A DNA stretch of 64,000 bases. It comes from Cystobasidium ongulense. Its lineage: Eukaryota > Basidiomycota > Cystobasidiomycetes > Cystobasidiales > Cystobasidiaceae. The stretch spans positions 1,607,501-1,671,500 of the forward strand of contig BQUP01000005.1 in the NCBI GenBank assembly GCA_022835595.1, written 5' to 3'. The notes under the pieces were generated by a model that was given only the letters and a program-made list of their open reading frames with translations, did no database searches and was not told the DNA's origin. The first letter of the stretch is position 1. Every line of letters starts with the position of its first letter. The position numbers were made by a program, and so were the translations under genes. Positions 46,958 to 59,538 of the stretch are shown one piece after another.

Positions 46958-49900
46958 TCAATCATCATCGAAATCTTGCAGCTCTTCCTCAGAATCGCTC
47001 GGAGGAGGGGTTTCCATGTTTGAAAAACAATCCTCATAGGCGGCTCTGATACGTTTCGTATCATCAACGCCCTTTTTCTTTTTCCTAACGATACCAGGGT
47101 ATTTATTCTGCATTATTGCATCGTACTCTTTGCTTTCGCCAATTCTAGTCATGTATTCTGGGTCGAAAGGAATCCATGACCTGTTCAAGGGTTCCGAAAG
47201 TACAAGGTAAAATAAAACATGAGAGATCAATTTCATCGTACCAAGCTGAGACTCGCCTAATGACTTGGAAGTGAATTGAACCCACCACGATGATTTAGTG
47301 CCCGTGGCTTGAGGAAACCACTGCACAAGTACATAGTGCTCAAACATCCTCTCCGGCCGTTTAGATATAGACATAGATTCATTCGCGTCCTGAGGTTTCT
47401 GCCTGTTCGCCTGCTTGTTAGGATCCGCATCCAGAACAGGTTGAGGTACATCTCCGTCCCTCTCTTCGATATCCAAACAAACCTCAGCAGGCCAATATGG
47501 ACTTTGTTTATTTGATCTAGCCCACACGAGGTCGTAGTCTTCTACTTGTTCGAAGGTGTTATACTTTACGTGAGGAAGTAGCTGACGCAGTCGCTCAAGA
47601 ACAAAAGCTGTTGGCTTATCGGAGTAGACTTCTTTGAGTTTCGCCTGTGAAATAGTTCTGCTGGGTTTGTTGCTGCGCTTTGTTGTACTTGACGGTCCGG
47701 CACTGCGTGGTTTAGGTCCGCGTTTGCCTTTTTTCTTCCTTCCTCGAGCGAGAGGACGAGCTGGCGCTGGAGAGTCTGCAACACTTTTGGCGTGGGATTT
47801 GACAGGCGATTGCTTTCGTGGAGGCTTCAATGCGTCAGGAGATAATCTAGCACTATCGATGGCACGTCCGTTCGGCGATGCGAGTAGCTGCTCTTCCGGC
47901 AATCGAGTAGAGTCGGCTGGTTCATCGTGTACTGATTGTTCTTGCTTGCATTCATCCTCCTCTTCGGCGTCGACGTCGGCGTCGGCTTCGTCTTCGTTAT
48001 CGTTTTCATCTTCCATCTTGCGTTTAGGAGGTCTACCTCTTTTCTTGCCAGAAAGTGATTTGCTCGGAGATCTCGACTTGCTAGAGTATACGGTCGATAC
48101 CGGCTTCCGAGACGAGGCACGCGCTCTCGCCGATGAAGATCGTGACTTCGTCACTGATGTCAGTTCGCTCGTCGTAACAGACTTTCTTGCCCTCCCAGGC
48201 TTCTTTGGGGTCTTAATAACATGCTCATCCCCCTCAACCTCTGAAATTTCTGACTCTGCGCTAGGCTCAAGGGAGAAGTTTTCGCCATCGCTCGCCTCTA
48301 CCTGTGTATGAGTCGACAAGGGCTGTTCTACAGTCCTTGACGCGGATCGTGTTCGGTCCATTGGGGCAGATTTCGCAGGCCGGCCGCGCTTCTTCGGAGT
48401 CGGTGCAACTCGCTCAGTCTCATCAAGTTCTGATAGTTCAGACTCTGCTGCAGGCTCATCGGCCACAGTATGAGCGATATTCAACTGTCTTTGTGTACGA
48501 ACGTCTGTGTCTACTTGGGGCAGCGACTCCGGATCCTCTAGATGATCGGGCTGAGCCGGTATAACGTCCAAATTTGATTGTTGCGCGGTCTCAAGGTGTA
48601 GGTGGGAAGTGACTTCCACCTTTGGCGCTACTGGAGAGGCAACGCGGCTCTCACCGATGTCGGAAAGCTCACTCTCGTCGTCCGGTCTGTTCAAGGGCTG
48701 TGATGCTAAGGATGCTCCCTCTGCAGTAGACTGCATGTCTTGCTCACTATGCTCCTTCGTGTGAGACATTGATGGCAGCAGTGGATTCAGTACTGAGGTA
48801 GATGAAGCAACAGGCTCCCCAGATTGTAAGGAAGCTGCAGCAATAGGTTCCCCTAACTGTTCAGGAGGTAGAATGTCCGGAAGATCTGGGCTGCTTGATA
48901 GCTCTGCGAGCGGAGGAAGTGAAATAGATAAAGAAGGTGCGGATGCTGGTAATTGGAGCACTGGGAGCATTGGCGAGACCGATGGCGCGGGAAGTGATGC
49001 TGCATAGTCATCAAATATTAGCGGCATTCATTGTGCAAGAAGGGCTTTCAGCTAACCTTTCCGACCTTTAATAGCTGGCGCAGAGACATCTGTGTTTGCG
49101 CTTGAAGCGCGGCGCCTTTTCGATCCGGCTGGCAATATCCAGCCCTCATTGAACAGTAGAATGGCTTCGTGATCGTTCGGAGGCTCAACCCTATCAATAG
49201 CCGCCCCCCATTCGTTGACGCGGGGCGGCCCAGAGTGTTCAGCCAGTATCTGATCTTCTGCTGAAGGAAGAGCATATGTAGCTGATTCCGTTGTTGTTGC
49301 TATGGGATCGATGTTATCGGTCTCAAGTGGTAGCGTCGACGTTCCATAGTCTTCATCCTCCGCTTTAGGTTGATCCAAAGCTTCAGTAGATGTGGCCGCA
49401 AGAGTGCCTTGGTCGTTGGAGGCCAGAGGCTCCGATGTGCTGGCGGTGGTGTTGTGAATACCTATAGCATCCGAATTTCCAGGTATACCTGAAGCTTCTC
49501 CTTGCGACAGAGAGGGGCCCTGAATAACAGCGTCGGGATCGCCACCTGCAGCAATGATAGCTTCTCGCTCAGCTTGCTGCTTTTCAGCGAGTTTCTTAGC
49601 TCGTTTTCTTGCTCGATATTCTGCTCCTTGTTGTCTCTTCTTTGCAAGTTCTAACTCCCTTGCGGCTTGTTTGCGTTCTTTTGCAGTCTGCTTTTCGGTC
49701 TGACCTGAAGTACCCGAGGGTCCTGCCTGAAGGGGGGCAGACAGATAGTCGCCAAAATTGAGAGTGTGGGGAAAGAATAAGGGAGCTTTAGAGACTCCAG
49801 ATGTAATAGCGTCTTCGTCCGAGCGTTTACGCTTTCCAAGCGTTTGATCAGGCTGGGCTGCACTAGTCGCAAAGCCAGGCACGACAGAAGCTTCTGCGTG

Positions 49901-52221
49901 CGCCCATAGGGCAGTATCGGTGCCATTAAGAGTCGTGGGTACTTGGCCAGTGGAGAAGGCGGCCGGTAGGGTTTCAGGTACAGGATAATCGATCTTCATC
50001 AGATTGTCAATATATTCGTCGTCGATAGCGTCCAAGTATCTACGATGCTTTTGATGAATTTCAGAGCTAGGATCGTCAAACTCGCCGAGCTTAGCCAATA
50101 GAGGGGCAATACCATTGCGAAGTTTGATGGCTGCTTTCCCGTGAAGAGAGTCAGGTGTATTGTAGATTAGAGCGTTGTTTGTGACCAAATTGACGTCGGC
50201 CTATCAGACAGCACATTAGAGTTTGTAACTTGCCATGAAAGGACCATGCGCATAATGAACTAACCTGAAAGTCACCCGCTGTCACATATGCGTTCTGATC
50301 CAGCTTCTCATACATCGTCTGCCAATCCATAGGATTTTTAACGATAACATAGTAGTCAGGAACATCAGTTTTTGACACCGGTTTCGAGAACAGATGTCGC
50401 CCGTCGTGTCTGCAAGCGAGCGGAGTCAGTTTCACTTTGCAGTATCACATAAGACGGTCTGCAGAGATCCTCACTTCTGTATTTCCCTTAGAGCAGCTCT
50501 AAATAAACCGGTTTGCGGAAAGATGACAGCATCGATGACTTCTTTGAACAGCTGTGCTCGCCGCAGTTTCTCAATTTCTCTTTTCCGCACAAGCTCGACC
50601 ATATTTCTGACTTTTTCGAGGTCGTTCCGAAGCTGAAGTATGAGCTCGAGCCTTTGTTCTCTTTCAAGATCCGTTGCATCTCTCGTAGTGGCTGCGCTTG
50701 CTGTCCAGGGCTCCAGGTGGAGTCGCTTGAGCAGTGGGGCACCCTGCCGCTTGGATCGCTTCAAGCTCCAATATCGGCACACCATCCTCACAAAGGCTTG
50801 CTTTTTCGTACATCTCAAAGATTTTATATAATTCCAAACCCTGTCGTATATATAGCGTGGTACTATCGGGATTTCTTGCTTGATTCGTTGCTTTTTCTTC
50901 TTCTTAGTAGACGGTACAGGAGCCAGTGAAACTTCGCGACTCGCCAAAGAGTCGTTGCGTCCATGTAATGCAGACTTTCGGCCTGTCCGCATGGCTTGAT
51001 CGGGATCTTCAGAATCATCTCTGCCGATATTGCCATGAGGTATGAGTTTCCTCTTCTTGGGCCTGCCTTCCCTCAGTTCCTCTGATATTGCCCTCTCTTC
51101 ATCTTCCTCCTCTCCAAAAGCTTGTCGAGAATGTTTGTCACAGTAACTTATGTTGGCTCCCCCCGAACCGTCTGTAGTCGTGGCACCGCTGTTTGTCCCT
51201 AGTTTTAGATACAGTCCCTGCTCTCGTGCACATGTGACGTGGTAGGCGGTGTAGCATGAGCCTTTTGAGCACTGAATGCACGCTCCCGCTCGCTTCTTGC
51301 AAAGATTGCAGATCAAGCGCCAGCGCTGCTTTGGTATCGATTCGATGCCGTCAATCGGCTCCATGTATACGGTGTTGCTGACCCATGTTTCGTTAATCCA
51401 TATTGCACAAAGGAGATGAGCCCATTGACCGTTGACTGTCTGCTTGAAAGCGCCATGCTGACCTGGGCAAAGCATGCAGGACTGAGAAGGGTTCCCATAG
51501 GAAGGCAATAGTCAGATCAAGTATGGCAATCACACTAGTACGTTGGACTACTCACCACATCACGATCTGGAGAAACGGTGCACTTGCGACAAAGCCATTG
51601 GCCTTCTGGGATGTATGGGACACCGTAACAGTCTGCGTTGATGGAGAAAGTGAACCGATCGGTCAGGTCGATTACCCACATGTCGGCACACCGAGAGGCT
51701 TACAGGGCCCAGATGTCGACAGCAGGGAACTCACCTTGATGTACAGCCAGATTACAGCCATCGCAGAAAACGATTGCGTTACTTGCTTCGCATTCACCGT
51801 CATCACAGATCGTGCATTTGCTATCTTCCACCAGCATGTTGGAAGCAGGCTTTGGAAAGTGCTTTGATAGATCAAACCACTCTTTCTCCAGTTTGTCCAT
51901 GATGATCTCGAAGAACTCGTAGCTGATAGTATCTAGGCCCTCCTTCTTCCGCTCAAGGTTGACTTTGTCCAGCCATATCTTGTCTGCGTCGTTCATGTCG
52001 TATTCGACCTGATTAGCCAGCTCATCCTGACTAGGTTGGACCCAGCGACTGTATGTTGATGTAGGCTGAAAGACTTCATCGATGTCATTGTAGCCAAACT
52101 TCTCGTATAGCGGATCCTCCACTCCTCGTGGCTCGGGCGCTGCCAGGCGTATCGGCCATGCTTCGACCTTTGGCAGCTTTGTGGGCAGCGCTTGCCGGAT
52201 GAGGCTGTCATGTCCGCCCAT
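46958..52221 (-). CDS. NTO1: NuA3-type chromatin reader with EPL1-like, PHD-Zn-PHD, bromodomain and PWWP (Nto1/BRPF)
   Basis: Scaffold of a MYST-type histone H3 acetyltransferase complex. Six exons on the minus strand: 52221-51735, 51632-51556, 51481-50475, 50409-50265, 50200-49057, 48999-46958 (1633 residues). Order: EPL1-like segment (NQVEYDMNDADKIWLDKVN), first PHD (CTICDDGECEASNAIVFCDG, spliced to DCYGVPYIPEGQWLCRKC), zinc knuckle and second PHD (SCMLCPGQHGAFKQ, WAHLLCAIW, CIQCSKGSCYTAYHVTCA), bromodomain (HDGRHLFSKPVSKTDVPDYY, KNPMDWQTMYEKLD), and a C-terminal PWWP-like domain (DYDLVWARSNKQSPYWPAEV). Between bromodomain and PWWP lie about 800 disordered residues with KKRGRPPKR AT-hook-like motifs. 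An additional in-frame 72-nt intron near 47190-47265 is possible but has a weak donor. Confidence 0.93.
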
Positions 52222-53373
52222 AATGCCAACGTGCCTCTCTCCTAGGACTTCAATCCTCCTTCTCTAGCGTCCTGATGCCCTGCTCGCGTGCATGATTGCA
52301 AGGTCAATTGGTGCAAGCAAAGGCAAGGGCGCGATCGCCTTTCGCGAAGACACGCGTTGAATGCGAATAAACATATTGATGGAAGTGTCAACAGGTAGGA
52401 TGGATTGAGCTTTGCCAGACGTGAGACCTGTCAATATTCGCAGAAGCCGGTTCCGACGTTGGCCTGACTTGGGATACGCTAACTGCCAGCCCTGAGCAAG
52501 GTCACGGTGCGTTGGCCACTCGCTCTACGTTGCAAGCAACTTCCACATGACTAGGTCTATGAAAGACTACATATTCATTCAGTTGCTCTACCTAAGTCAT
52601 GTTATTCAAGTCATAATTGCTGTGCCACGGATGCTATGAACCTCTCGTAACGGACGATAATCAAAGCCTACCGCACACTACATTTACAAGTACCTGGCGC
52701 TCATAAGCTAGACATTGACCAGGTAGGGAGGGTTAGCGCTGGTGATGGGAATTCTTGCTTTCAAACTGTGTCCGTGCTTTGCTTCTGGACTGGACTGTGG
52801 AACCTGGGGCTCCGTTGCGGCAAGTACGAAAAACTACAAATCGCACCAACTCATCTGAAAATCCGACCATGCAGCCTCGAGCGTTGACGAGAGCACCGGT
52901 GTATCATATCGATGACGACGCCTGTGGAATCTGGGTGACCCACGAGCTTCATAAACGAATTATCCCGAGTTCTGGTCTTCGGTTGGAAAGGTAGACATTC
53001 AGCGAACCGATCGCCGCCTTTAAGAGCATCTTTCGGAGCCCGCAGCCAAGAGCATGGAGGGAAAGTTCTGCGGTGCGGCGCGCATGGCCTGCATGCATGG
53101 CCGTCCGACCTTCGTCTCCAGGTGCTGCATCCTGCCTTCTTCTCTTTCCTGCACCAACCAAACATTTTTCAGAAGCACCTTTGACAGGTTCGCCTCCGCC
53201 ACCACCACTACTACACTCCGTATATCTGTTTCCACTGCACCCGGCAACCTGTAAGTTGCATTCTGCCGCATCGTGCTGGGTCAACTTGACCAGCCACCTC
53301 CTGCTTATCATGCTGACTATCCGACTCTCTTCATCTGCATCGAATCAGTCCTTCCAACAACCTCAACTCCATC
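52222..53373. other. Longest intergenic region, NTO1 / secreted protein
   Basis: These 1152 bp lie between divergent starts. Small open frames exist but none has splice support or recognisable content. The stretch includes a near-palindrome around 53084-53102 (GGCCTGCATGCATGGCC). Probably two promoters; a long regulatory region would suit a secreted, condition-dependent gene. Confidence 0.45.
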
Positions 53374-54170
53374 ATGCAGATCTTCGCATCCCTCGCAGTC
53401 CTGCTCTCGCTCGGAGCTCAGAGTATCCTTGCCGGTCAAGTTCTGGCTCCTGCTAGACCAGCACCTCAAGCCGTCCAGAAACGTCAAACAAGCAGAGAAC
53501 AGGTTGTCCGCCGCATGACTCACAGCATGAGACGGGTCAACAAGAGACAGTCACAACCCTCGGCATTACCTGGGTGAGCTTATCATCATCACGTGCCGCC
53601 GACAGGCACCCCCAAAGCTGACCATTGGAGGGTTACTTCACCTAAATGTCCCTCAGCACCAACAGTTGTGGAGCTCCCTCATCGTTCTTAATCCAATTCT
53701 CAGGTACCGGTACCGACTCGGACAACAAATATGCCGTATTTGCGCCATACGGACAGGATGGACAGACTTTCAGCGTCGAGCCCACAACATCTGCAGGTGA
53801 TGCTACGGTATTCGGTGTGACTAACGCTTGCGCCTTCGGGTCGCAAGATCTTGGTTTTATTGCTGACGTATCTAGTAACGTTGCCGCTGCCCTCTTCTTC
53901 GATACTCCTGGCAACATTCGAGATGGTGGCTATATCACGCCCGCCTGCAGCGTCTCTGGCGGAATTCTTTCGTGCGATTTCGATGGTGCAACCCAGTTTG
54001 CTCTCTGTCCCGATGGAAACAATGTGAGTATAAGAGCATAGCGATCAGCGGAAAGTACATGTATTGACTTGCTACATTCCCTCGTCTAGGCCCCTTTCCT
54101 GGCTGTCAACACTCTAGGCAACCTACCTCTCGACTGCACCGCAGTGACGTTGAACGTCGCTTCTCCTTAA
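53374..54170 (+). CDS. Secreted six-cysteine protein of unknown function
   Basis: Function unknown. Exons 53374-53573, 53657-54023, 54090-54170 give 215 residues. Residues 1-20 form a signal peptide (MQIFASLAVLLSLGAQSILA, cleavage likely after A). A basic segment follows with four dibasic pairs (QKR, VRR, MRR, NKR) within about 25 residues, the pattern of Kex2-processed propeptides. The mature part (about 150 residues) is Gly/Ser/Thr/Ala-rich with exactly six cysteines (NSCG, NACA, PACS, LSCD, ALCP, LDCT), enough for three disulfides, and looks like an all-beta extracellular domain. No catalytic motif seen. It could be a cell-wall protein, an effector or a pheromone-like precursor; the six-Cys domain makes the first two likelier. 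Confidence 0.75.
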
Positions 54171-55001
54171 ATTCAGTTTGAAGATCTTCCGACTACTGGT
54201 GAGTCCACTCTGAAGCCTTTCTTTGGTGGGACCGCCTAACTTTACCTTTCCAACCTTTAGGATCTGGAAGAACACTTTCCCACTCGACGTGGATGAACAA
54301 TACTGCAAGGCCGGCCTCAGTCGCAAAGTAGCACATTCTCTTAATTAACAGAAGATTCAATTTGCTATCGCATCAAGGACTACCACCAGGCGTGGTTTAC
54401 GGTAGCACACAGCGCTTCGGTCGCTGTTCCACTCAATCGACCTCGTGCAGGACACATAATCTGATAAGGTGTAGACACCCGTCAGCATTAGCATTGTTTT
54501 TAGTCTCTAATATAGCTAAAGATCGTAATTGGGTACTCATGCCATTAGTAGTCAACAAGGTTAGGTTCGGGTCATATCAATGTAGAAATAGAAGCCTTGG
54601 CATCAGCACCGCTTTCGATAAGTGGGTTTTAGATGGATCTGTCGCGTAATTCAGCTCAGCAATACCTGGATCAATAGAAATACGAGGGCTTGCCCAGTGC
54701 TCTTTGGTTGTATCTGGTTTGGATGATAATCGATAGCACGCCACCATGTCGGGCCAACCCATTGCGTAGTTACAGTGTGGGCAAGCCACGAAGTAACACA
54801 GACACAAGTATAATGCGTGGACTCTGACTGATCCAGTGCGGCTACTGTGTAAAAGAGTCTGCATGAGCCGCGCTTTATAGTATCGTCCGCCTACGCTTTA
54901 GGGCAATCCCGGTCTCTCTTTGCCCATCCAGAAGTCAAGTCAGAGAATAGCAAGCTTAGGGTGGAGCGGAGCAGAGGGTCTGCTTCAACTGGTCGCCAGC
55001 C
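54171..55001. other. Intergenic region, secreted protein 3' side / DOA4 promoter
   Basis: These 831 bp lie between two plus-strand genes. AT-richer, no supported coding sequence or RNA. Confidence 0.45.
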
Positions 55002-58000
55002 ATGGCATCAGTCGAGGAGCTCAAGGCTCGCTCAAAGGCTCAAATCGACAGCCACTTCAGCTTCAAGAGCTGGCTGCATGCGGCGCAGAAGACGAGGAAC
55101 CTCGCTGTCGAGGCAGACACCAAAGGCGATATCGAGGGTGCATATGTGGGATACAGGAAGACTGTCAAGTAAGCTGTCAACCTGCTTGAATTTGAGCATC
55201 TGCTACGGGCGATGCGACTCGTGCAATGACATGTCAGTTGATGCTGATACCTATGGGAACTCCACCGTCTACCATCAGCCTGATCAGAGCAATGCTAGAC
55301 CATCCAGAGTACAAGCAGCATGTGACCCACAAGAGTTCGCCTGAGTATTACTCGTACATGGACCTCAAGTCGAAGCTCTTCCCAACAAGCACCCGCATGC
55401 AAGAGCTCGAGCGGACGCTGTCTCAGCGCGAGGAAGAGGAGCATCGTTCGGGACCTGATAATGACCTTTTGCACACCAATGGAGACGCTACGACCACTCA
55501 TCATGTTCACGAGCTCGCAGACAGCTTCAATTCGCTTTCTGCCAATGTGACGCCGAACAGCACGGGCGGCAGTGCAGTGAGCGCTTCTCGAACACATGTT
55601 AACGGCATCGCCAGCAGAGGAAATTCAGCAGCAGCAAGATCAACACCTCCGCCTGTTCCTTCGTCATCAACGAAACCTCCAGTCCCTTCTCTATCCTCAA
55701 AGCCCGCATACCCAGCCACTTCTGCGAAACAGCCACAGACACCCTCTTCTCCGTTGACGCCTCCGACAACGCATGGATGGGCTGGCGCGGGCGCTGCGAC
55801 CCACCGAGTGTCCAGCAAGCTCAAAGAGCGTATGGCTGCGCTCCATAATGCAGGCATGAGGGATGTCAACGAACACAAGAACGACGAGCATGACAGAAAC
55901 CCTTCTTCGACACCAGCATTCGACGGTGGCAAACCGGCAATCGCTCCCAAGCCTACTTCCGCTGGTACAGGTATGAATGGCGCCCTAAAGCGCTCTTCAG
56001 CCGTGCACTATGGTAATTCGTCCACGTTCAACGATCAATCGAGCACTTCGGGCGTTGCGCACTCCAATGGCGCCGGAGACTATTCGCTGGCGTCGACAGT
56101 TCCATCGACGTACTCGCAAGACAATTCAATGCCAGACCCGTGGCCTCCGAAGACACTCGCGCCCAAACCAAGCTCAGAGGATATGCGCAAAGATATTTCA
56201 CCCCCACATGCGTCACCCTTGGACGAACGCAACGATAGACCTGGGTCGGCGCCAGCTGCGAGCACTGGTCCGCCAGACGCCTCTGGTCCAGCAACCACGT
56301 CCGATGATTGGCTTACGCATTCATACGAATCTACAACGGATTCATATCTCACTCAGACCGACTCTTCCCATATCTCGAGATCGCCTGCTTTGACTTCGCT
56401 GCCAGCCGAGGATACATTTGCAAACCGCTTTCCGGACGTTGAACATGGCGATCCACTACCTTCGGCGTTTGACACCCATCAAGCGTATAGGTTGCGGCAA
56501 GGCGGGATCACACAGCCCTTCCTGCCTGCCCCAAGCTCGCAAACGACTTTGCAGTATGAGGGCCGGAACGTTAGATCAAGTCGCTCTGAAACGCAGAGCA
56601 CTGTGCAATCGCAGTCTACTGGCGAGAGCACGGCGACTGCGCCTCGACTCAACAATGGCTATCTATCTCAAGTGTCACCTAAATCGCTCCCGCCGGCCAA
56701 CCAGCCGGCAAAGCCACCTCGGCCTTTGCCAAAGCCTCCTAGCTTGCCCTCTTTGCCCAACAGATCTACGACTACTATAGAACCACAGGACCTGTGGAAA
56801 TTCCTTGAAGCTTCGGGCTCGCCAGGGCAGCCGTCAGTATTGCTGTTAGACGTGCGGACTCGCAAAGATTTCTCCAGTGGACACATTAAGGGCAAGACGG
56901 TCTGTTTAGAACCTTTTACTCTCTCCAATAACTCCTCAGCCTTCAGTATCGAAAATTCTCTAGTAGTCTCGCCTGACAACGAACGACGCTGGTTCTCAGA
57001 AAGAGCATCTTTCGATCTTATAGTCATGTATGACAAGCGTACGAAATCGATGTCCTCTCGAGACTCGGCATCTTACAACAGTACAGCCCCTCGAAATAGC
57101 CCAGTTACTTTTAGAAGCATAGCTGATCAAGCGGAAGATTCGGTAGTCAGCGCCAGAGTACTGTCCACACTATCGAGCGCGATATACGAGCTCAACTTCT
57201 CGGATGAGCATAAACGCCTCAAGCGCAGCCCATTGCTTTTAGTGGGAGGCTTTGAAGCTTGGGCGAAAGAAATTGGAGACAAGGGCATTCAGCGAGAAGC
57301 TTATCAGCAACCTCAATACCATCATTACCACCAACCTCATCAGCCGAGACCGCACGAAAGCCATTCGTTGCCACCTATGCAGCCATCGCGGCCCGTTGAG
57401 CAACAACAGTCGAAGGTAGAGAGCGAGTATCAGGCGTGAGTATTCGCTTGGATATTTTGACGACAAGTACTGACTAACTGGTCTTCTACAGTATGCTGGC
57501 CAACCGAGCTCAAGCAGAGTCTGCCTTGGCTTCGAGGCCGCATTCTGAAGCCTCGGAAGCCAGTGCTGACACCAAAAGGCAGTACCGAAAAGCGGTGGTT
57601 TCCGGGGACGGTGTTCTCTCACCGTCAGCTCTTCAAAATGTAGGTCAAATGATGAGATGACGTGCGCCCTCACTTACATCTCGCTTTCGCATACAGATTC
57701 AGATGCCAGGTCCTCCTCCTCCGGCATACTCTGGCATCTCCGCACCTCCGGTAGCAGTGCATAGAACTGGACCTGCTTCTCCATACGAAGCGTATCCCTC
57801 ATCCTCTTTCCAGTCAATCCCCTTCCCACAAGGACAAGCACGCGGTGAATACTTCGACGGCTATACCTCTCCGAAAAAGAATGGTTATCCCGCTCCTTCA
57901 GGGACACCTTCATATCCTCAGCAGTTCCCCAATCGCGCCATACAATATCCCACACTACAGCAAAAGCAGCAATTCGGAGCTGGCCCCACTCAGCGACCTG

Positions 58001-59384
58001 GTGGTACCATGACTATGGAGCACGCTAACAACGTGCAGCGACCCGCGCCTACCCTGGCACGCAACAACTCTTCGACTTTACACCTCTATCAGTCCGGTGA
58101 CTATCTAAACGCTCCAGCATTCGGTGCATTCCCTAAACCTCTCATGGCATTGGGCGACGGTGTTGTAGGGTTGACTGGTCTCAAGAATCTTGGCAATACC
58201 TGCTACATGAACTCGATGATCCAGTGTCTAAGCGCAACGATACCGCTAGCTCGTTTCTTCAAAGAGGGCAGCTACAAGTCCGCCATCAATCGAGAAAACC
58301 CTCTGGGCACGAAAGGTGTTCTAGCAGACGCTGTCGCACAGCTCGTTCGATCCCTGTGGAGTGAACAGTATCGCTTCTTGGCTCCAGTCACATTCAGGGA
58401 AGCCATCTGCCGTTTTGCGCCTCAGTTCAAGGGCTCCGATCAGCACGACAGCCAAGAATTCTTAGCTTTCCTTCTCGATGGGTTGCATGAGGATCTCAAC
58501 CTTGTACGCAAAAAACCTCCACCAATCGAGTTCACACCTGAGCGCGAAAAAGAGCTCGAAAGCTTGCCCACCCAAATAGCGGCGGAACGTGAATGGAACA
58601 TATACCTTCGGCGAGACGACAGCATCATCGTACGTTTACTGCAAGGACAATATAAAAGTCAACTGCGATGTCTCACGTGCGGTACCGTAAGTAGAGTCAT
58701 TCGACTTATGCTTGCCATTGAATGATGCTGAGGCGTCCACTGCAGACGTCTACCACATACAACACTTTCATGTATCTCTCTCTACCTTTGCCCTCTAGCA
58801 GGAACGTGAAGGAAGTAACGCTAGCTCAATGCATTGATTTCTTCACTCAGCCAGAGACTCTGGACGGAGATGATGCATGGAACTGCTCAAAATGCAAGGT
58901 TCCCCGTAGGGCAACAAAAGCGTTGACGATCTCGAGACTACCTCCAATCCTATTGATCCACCTCAAGCGATTCTCATTCCAAGGGCCTTTTACAGACAAG
59001 ATCGATACAGCGGTCTTGTTCCCTGTGCGAGGTCTGGATATGTCACGTCACCTACCTCCCCCTCTTTCCCCTCATATCAAAACCAAATACGAGCACGCTG
59101 TCGGTCACACCTTGGACGAACCCACTTCACAAGTGTATGACTTGCATGCAGTTAGTAATCATTTCGGTAACCTCAGTAGTGGTCATTGTAAGTTTCGGCA
59201 AGTCAGCAGAACTCATCGGAGCTTAGGCTGACCATCTCCGCCTTGTCCAGATACTGCATTTGTACGAAATCGTGGACAATGGCATGAGCTTAACGACAGC
59301 AAGATTGGGCGCCTATCAGAAGCTCAGGTCGCGTCTGCGGGCAAGTCTGCGTACACCTTGTGGTATTCGCGGAGGCAAACATAA
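55002..59384 (+). CDS. DOA4: Ubiquitin carboxyl-terminal hydrolase Doa4/USP8-type (rhodanese + USP)
   Basis: Deubiquitinase that recovers ubiquitin from endosomal cargo at ESCRT-III before vesicle formation. Six exons: 55002-55168, 55279-57435, 57492-57639, 57697-58686, 58746-59187, 59251-59384 (1345 residues). An N-terminal USP8-like helical region (SHFSFKSWLHAAQKTRNLA) is spliced in phase to LIRAMLDHPEYKQHV. A long disordered Ser/Thr/Pro region follows, then a rhodanese-like domain at about 558-720 (VLLLDVRTRKDFSSGHIKG) whose active-site position reads MYDKR, with Asp for Cys, so it is catalytically dead as in Doa4. The USP domain has the Cys box GLKNLGNTCYMNSM (C993), QHDSQEFLAFLLDGLHEDLN and the His box GHYTAFVRN (H1301) with WHELNDSKI. 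The paired zinc-binding CLTCG and CSKC sites are intact. Confidence 0.95.
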
Positions 59385-59538
59385 GCCTTAAAACGTGAAT
59401 TCCAAAGACGCGTCCCTTGCTGAAAGGAGGGCAGTACAGCCCATCTGTCGTTTGTAAAGCAGTATACAATGTAGCCGTATGTTAACGCCGCTTAGTGTAG
59501 ACACAGAAGGGCTGTCTTGTATTCAATCATTTAATACA

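Noticed and set aside
47190-47265. An extra 72-nt intron in the last NTO1 exon
   Set aside because: It keeps frame and makes a plausible PWWP end, but the donor GTCTCA is weak; left as an alternative.
53084-53102. A near-palindrome GGCCTGCATGCATGGCC as an operator
   Set aside because: Short palindromes occur by chance; nothing around it supports a specific binding site.
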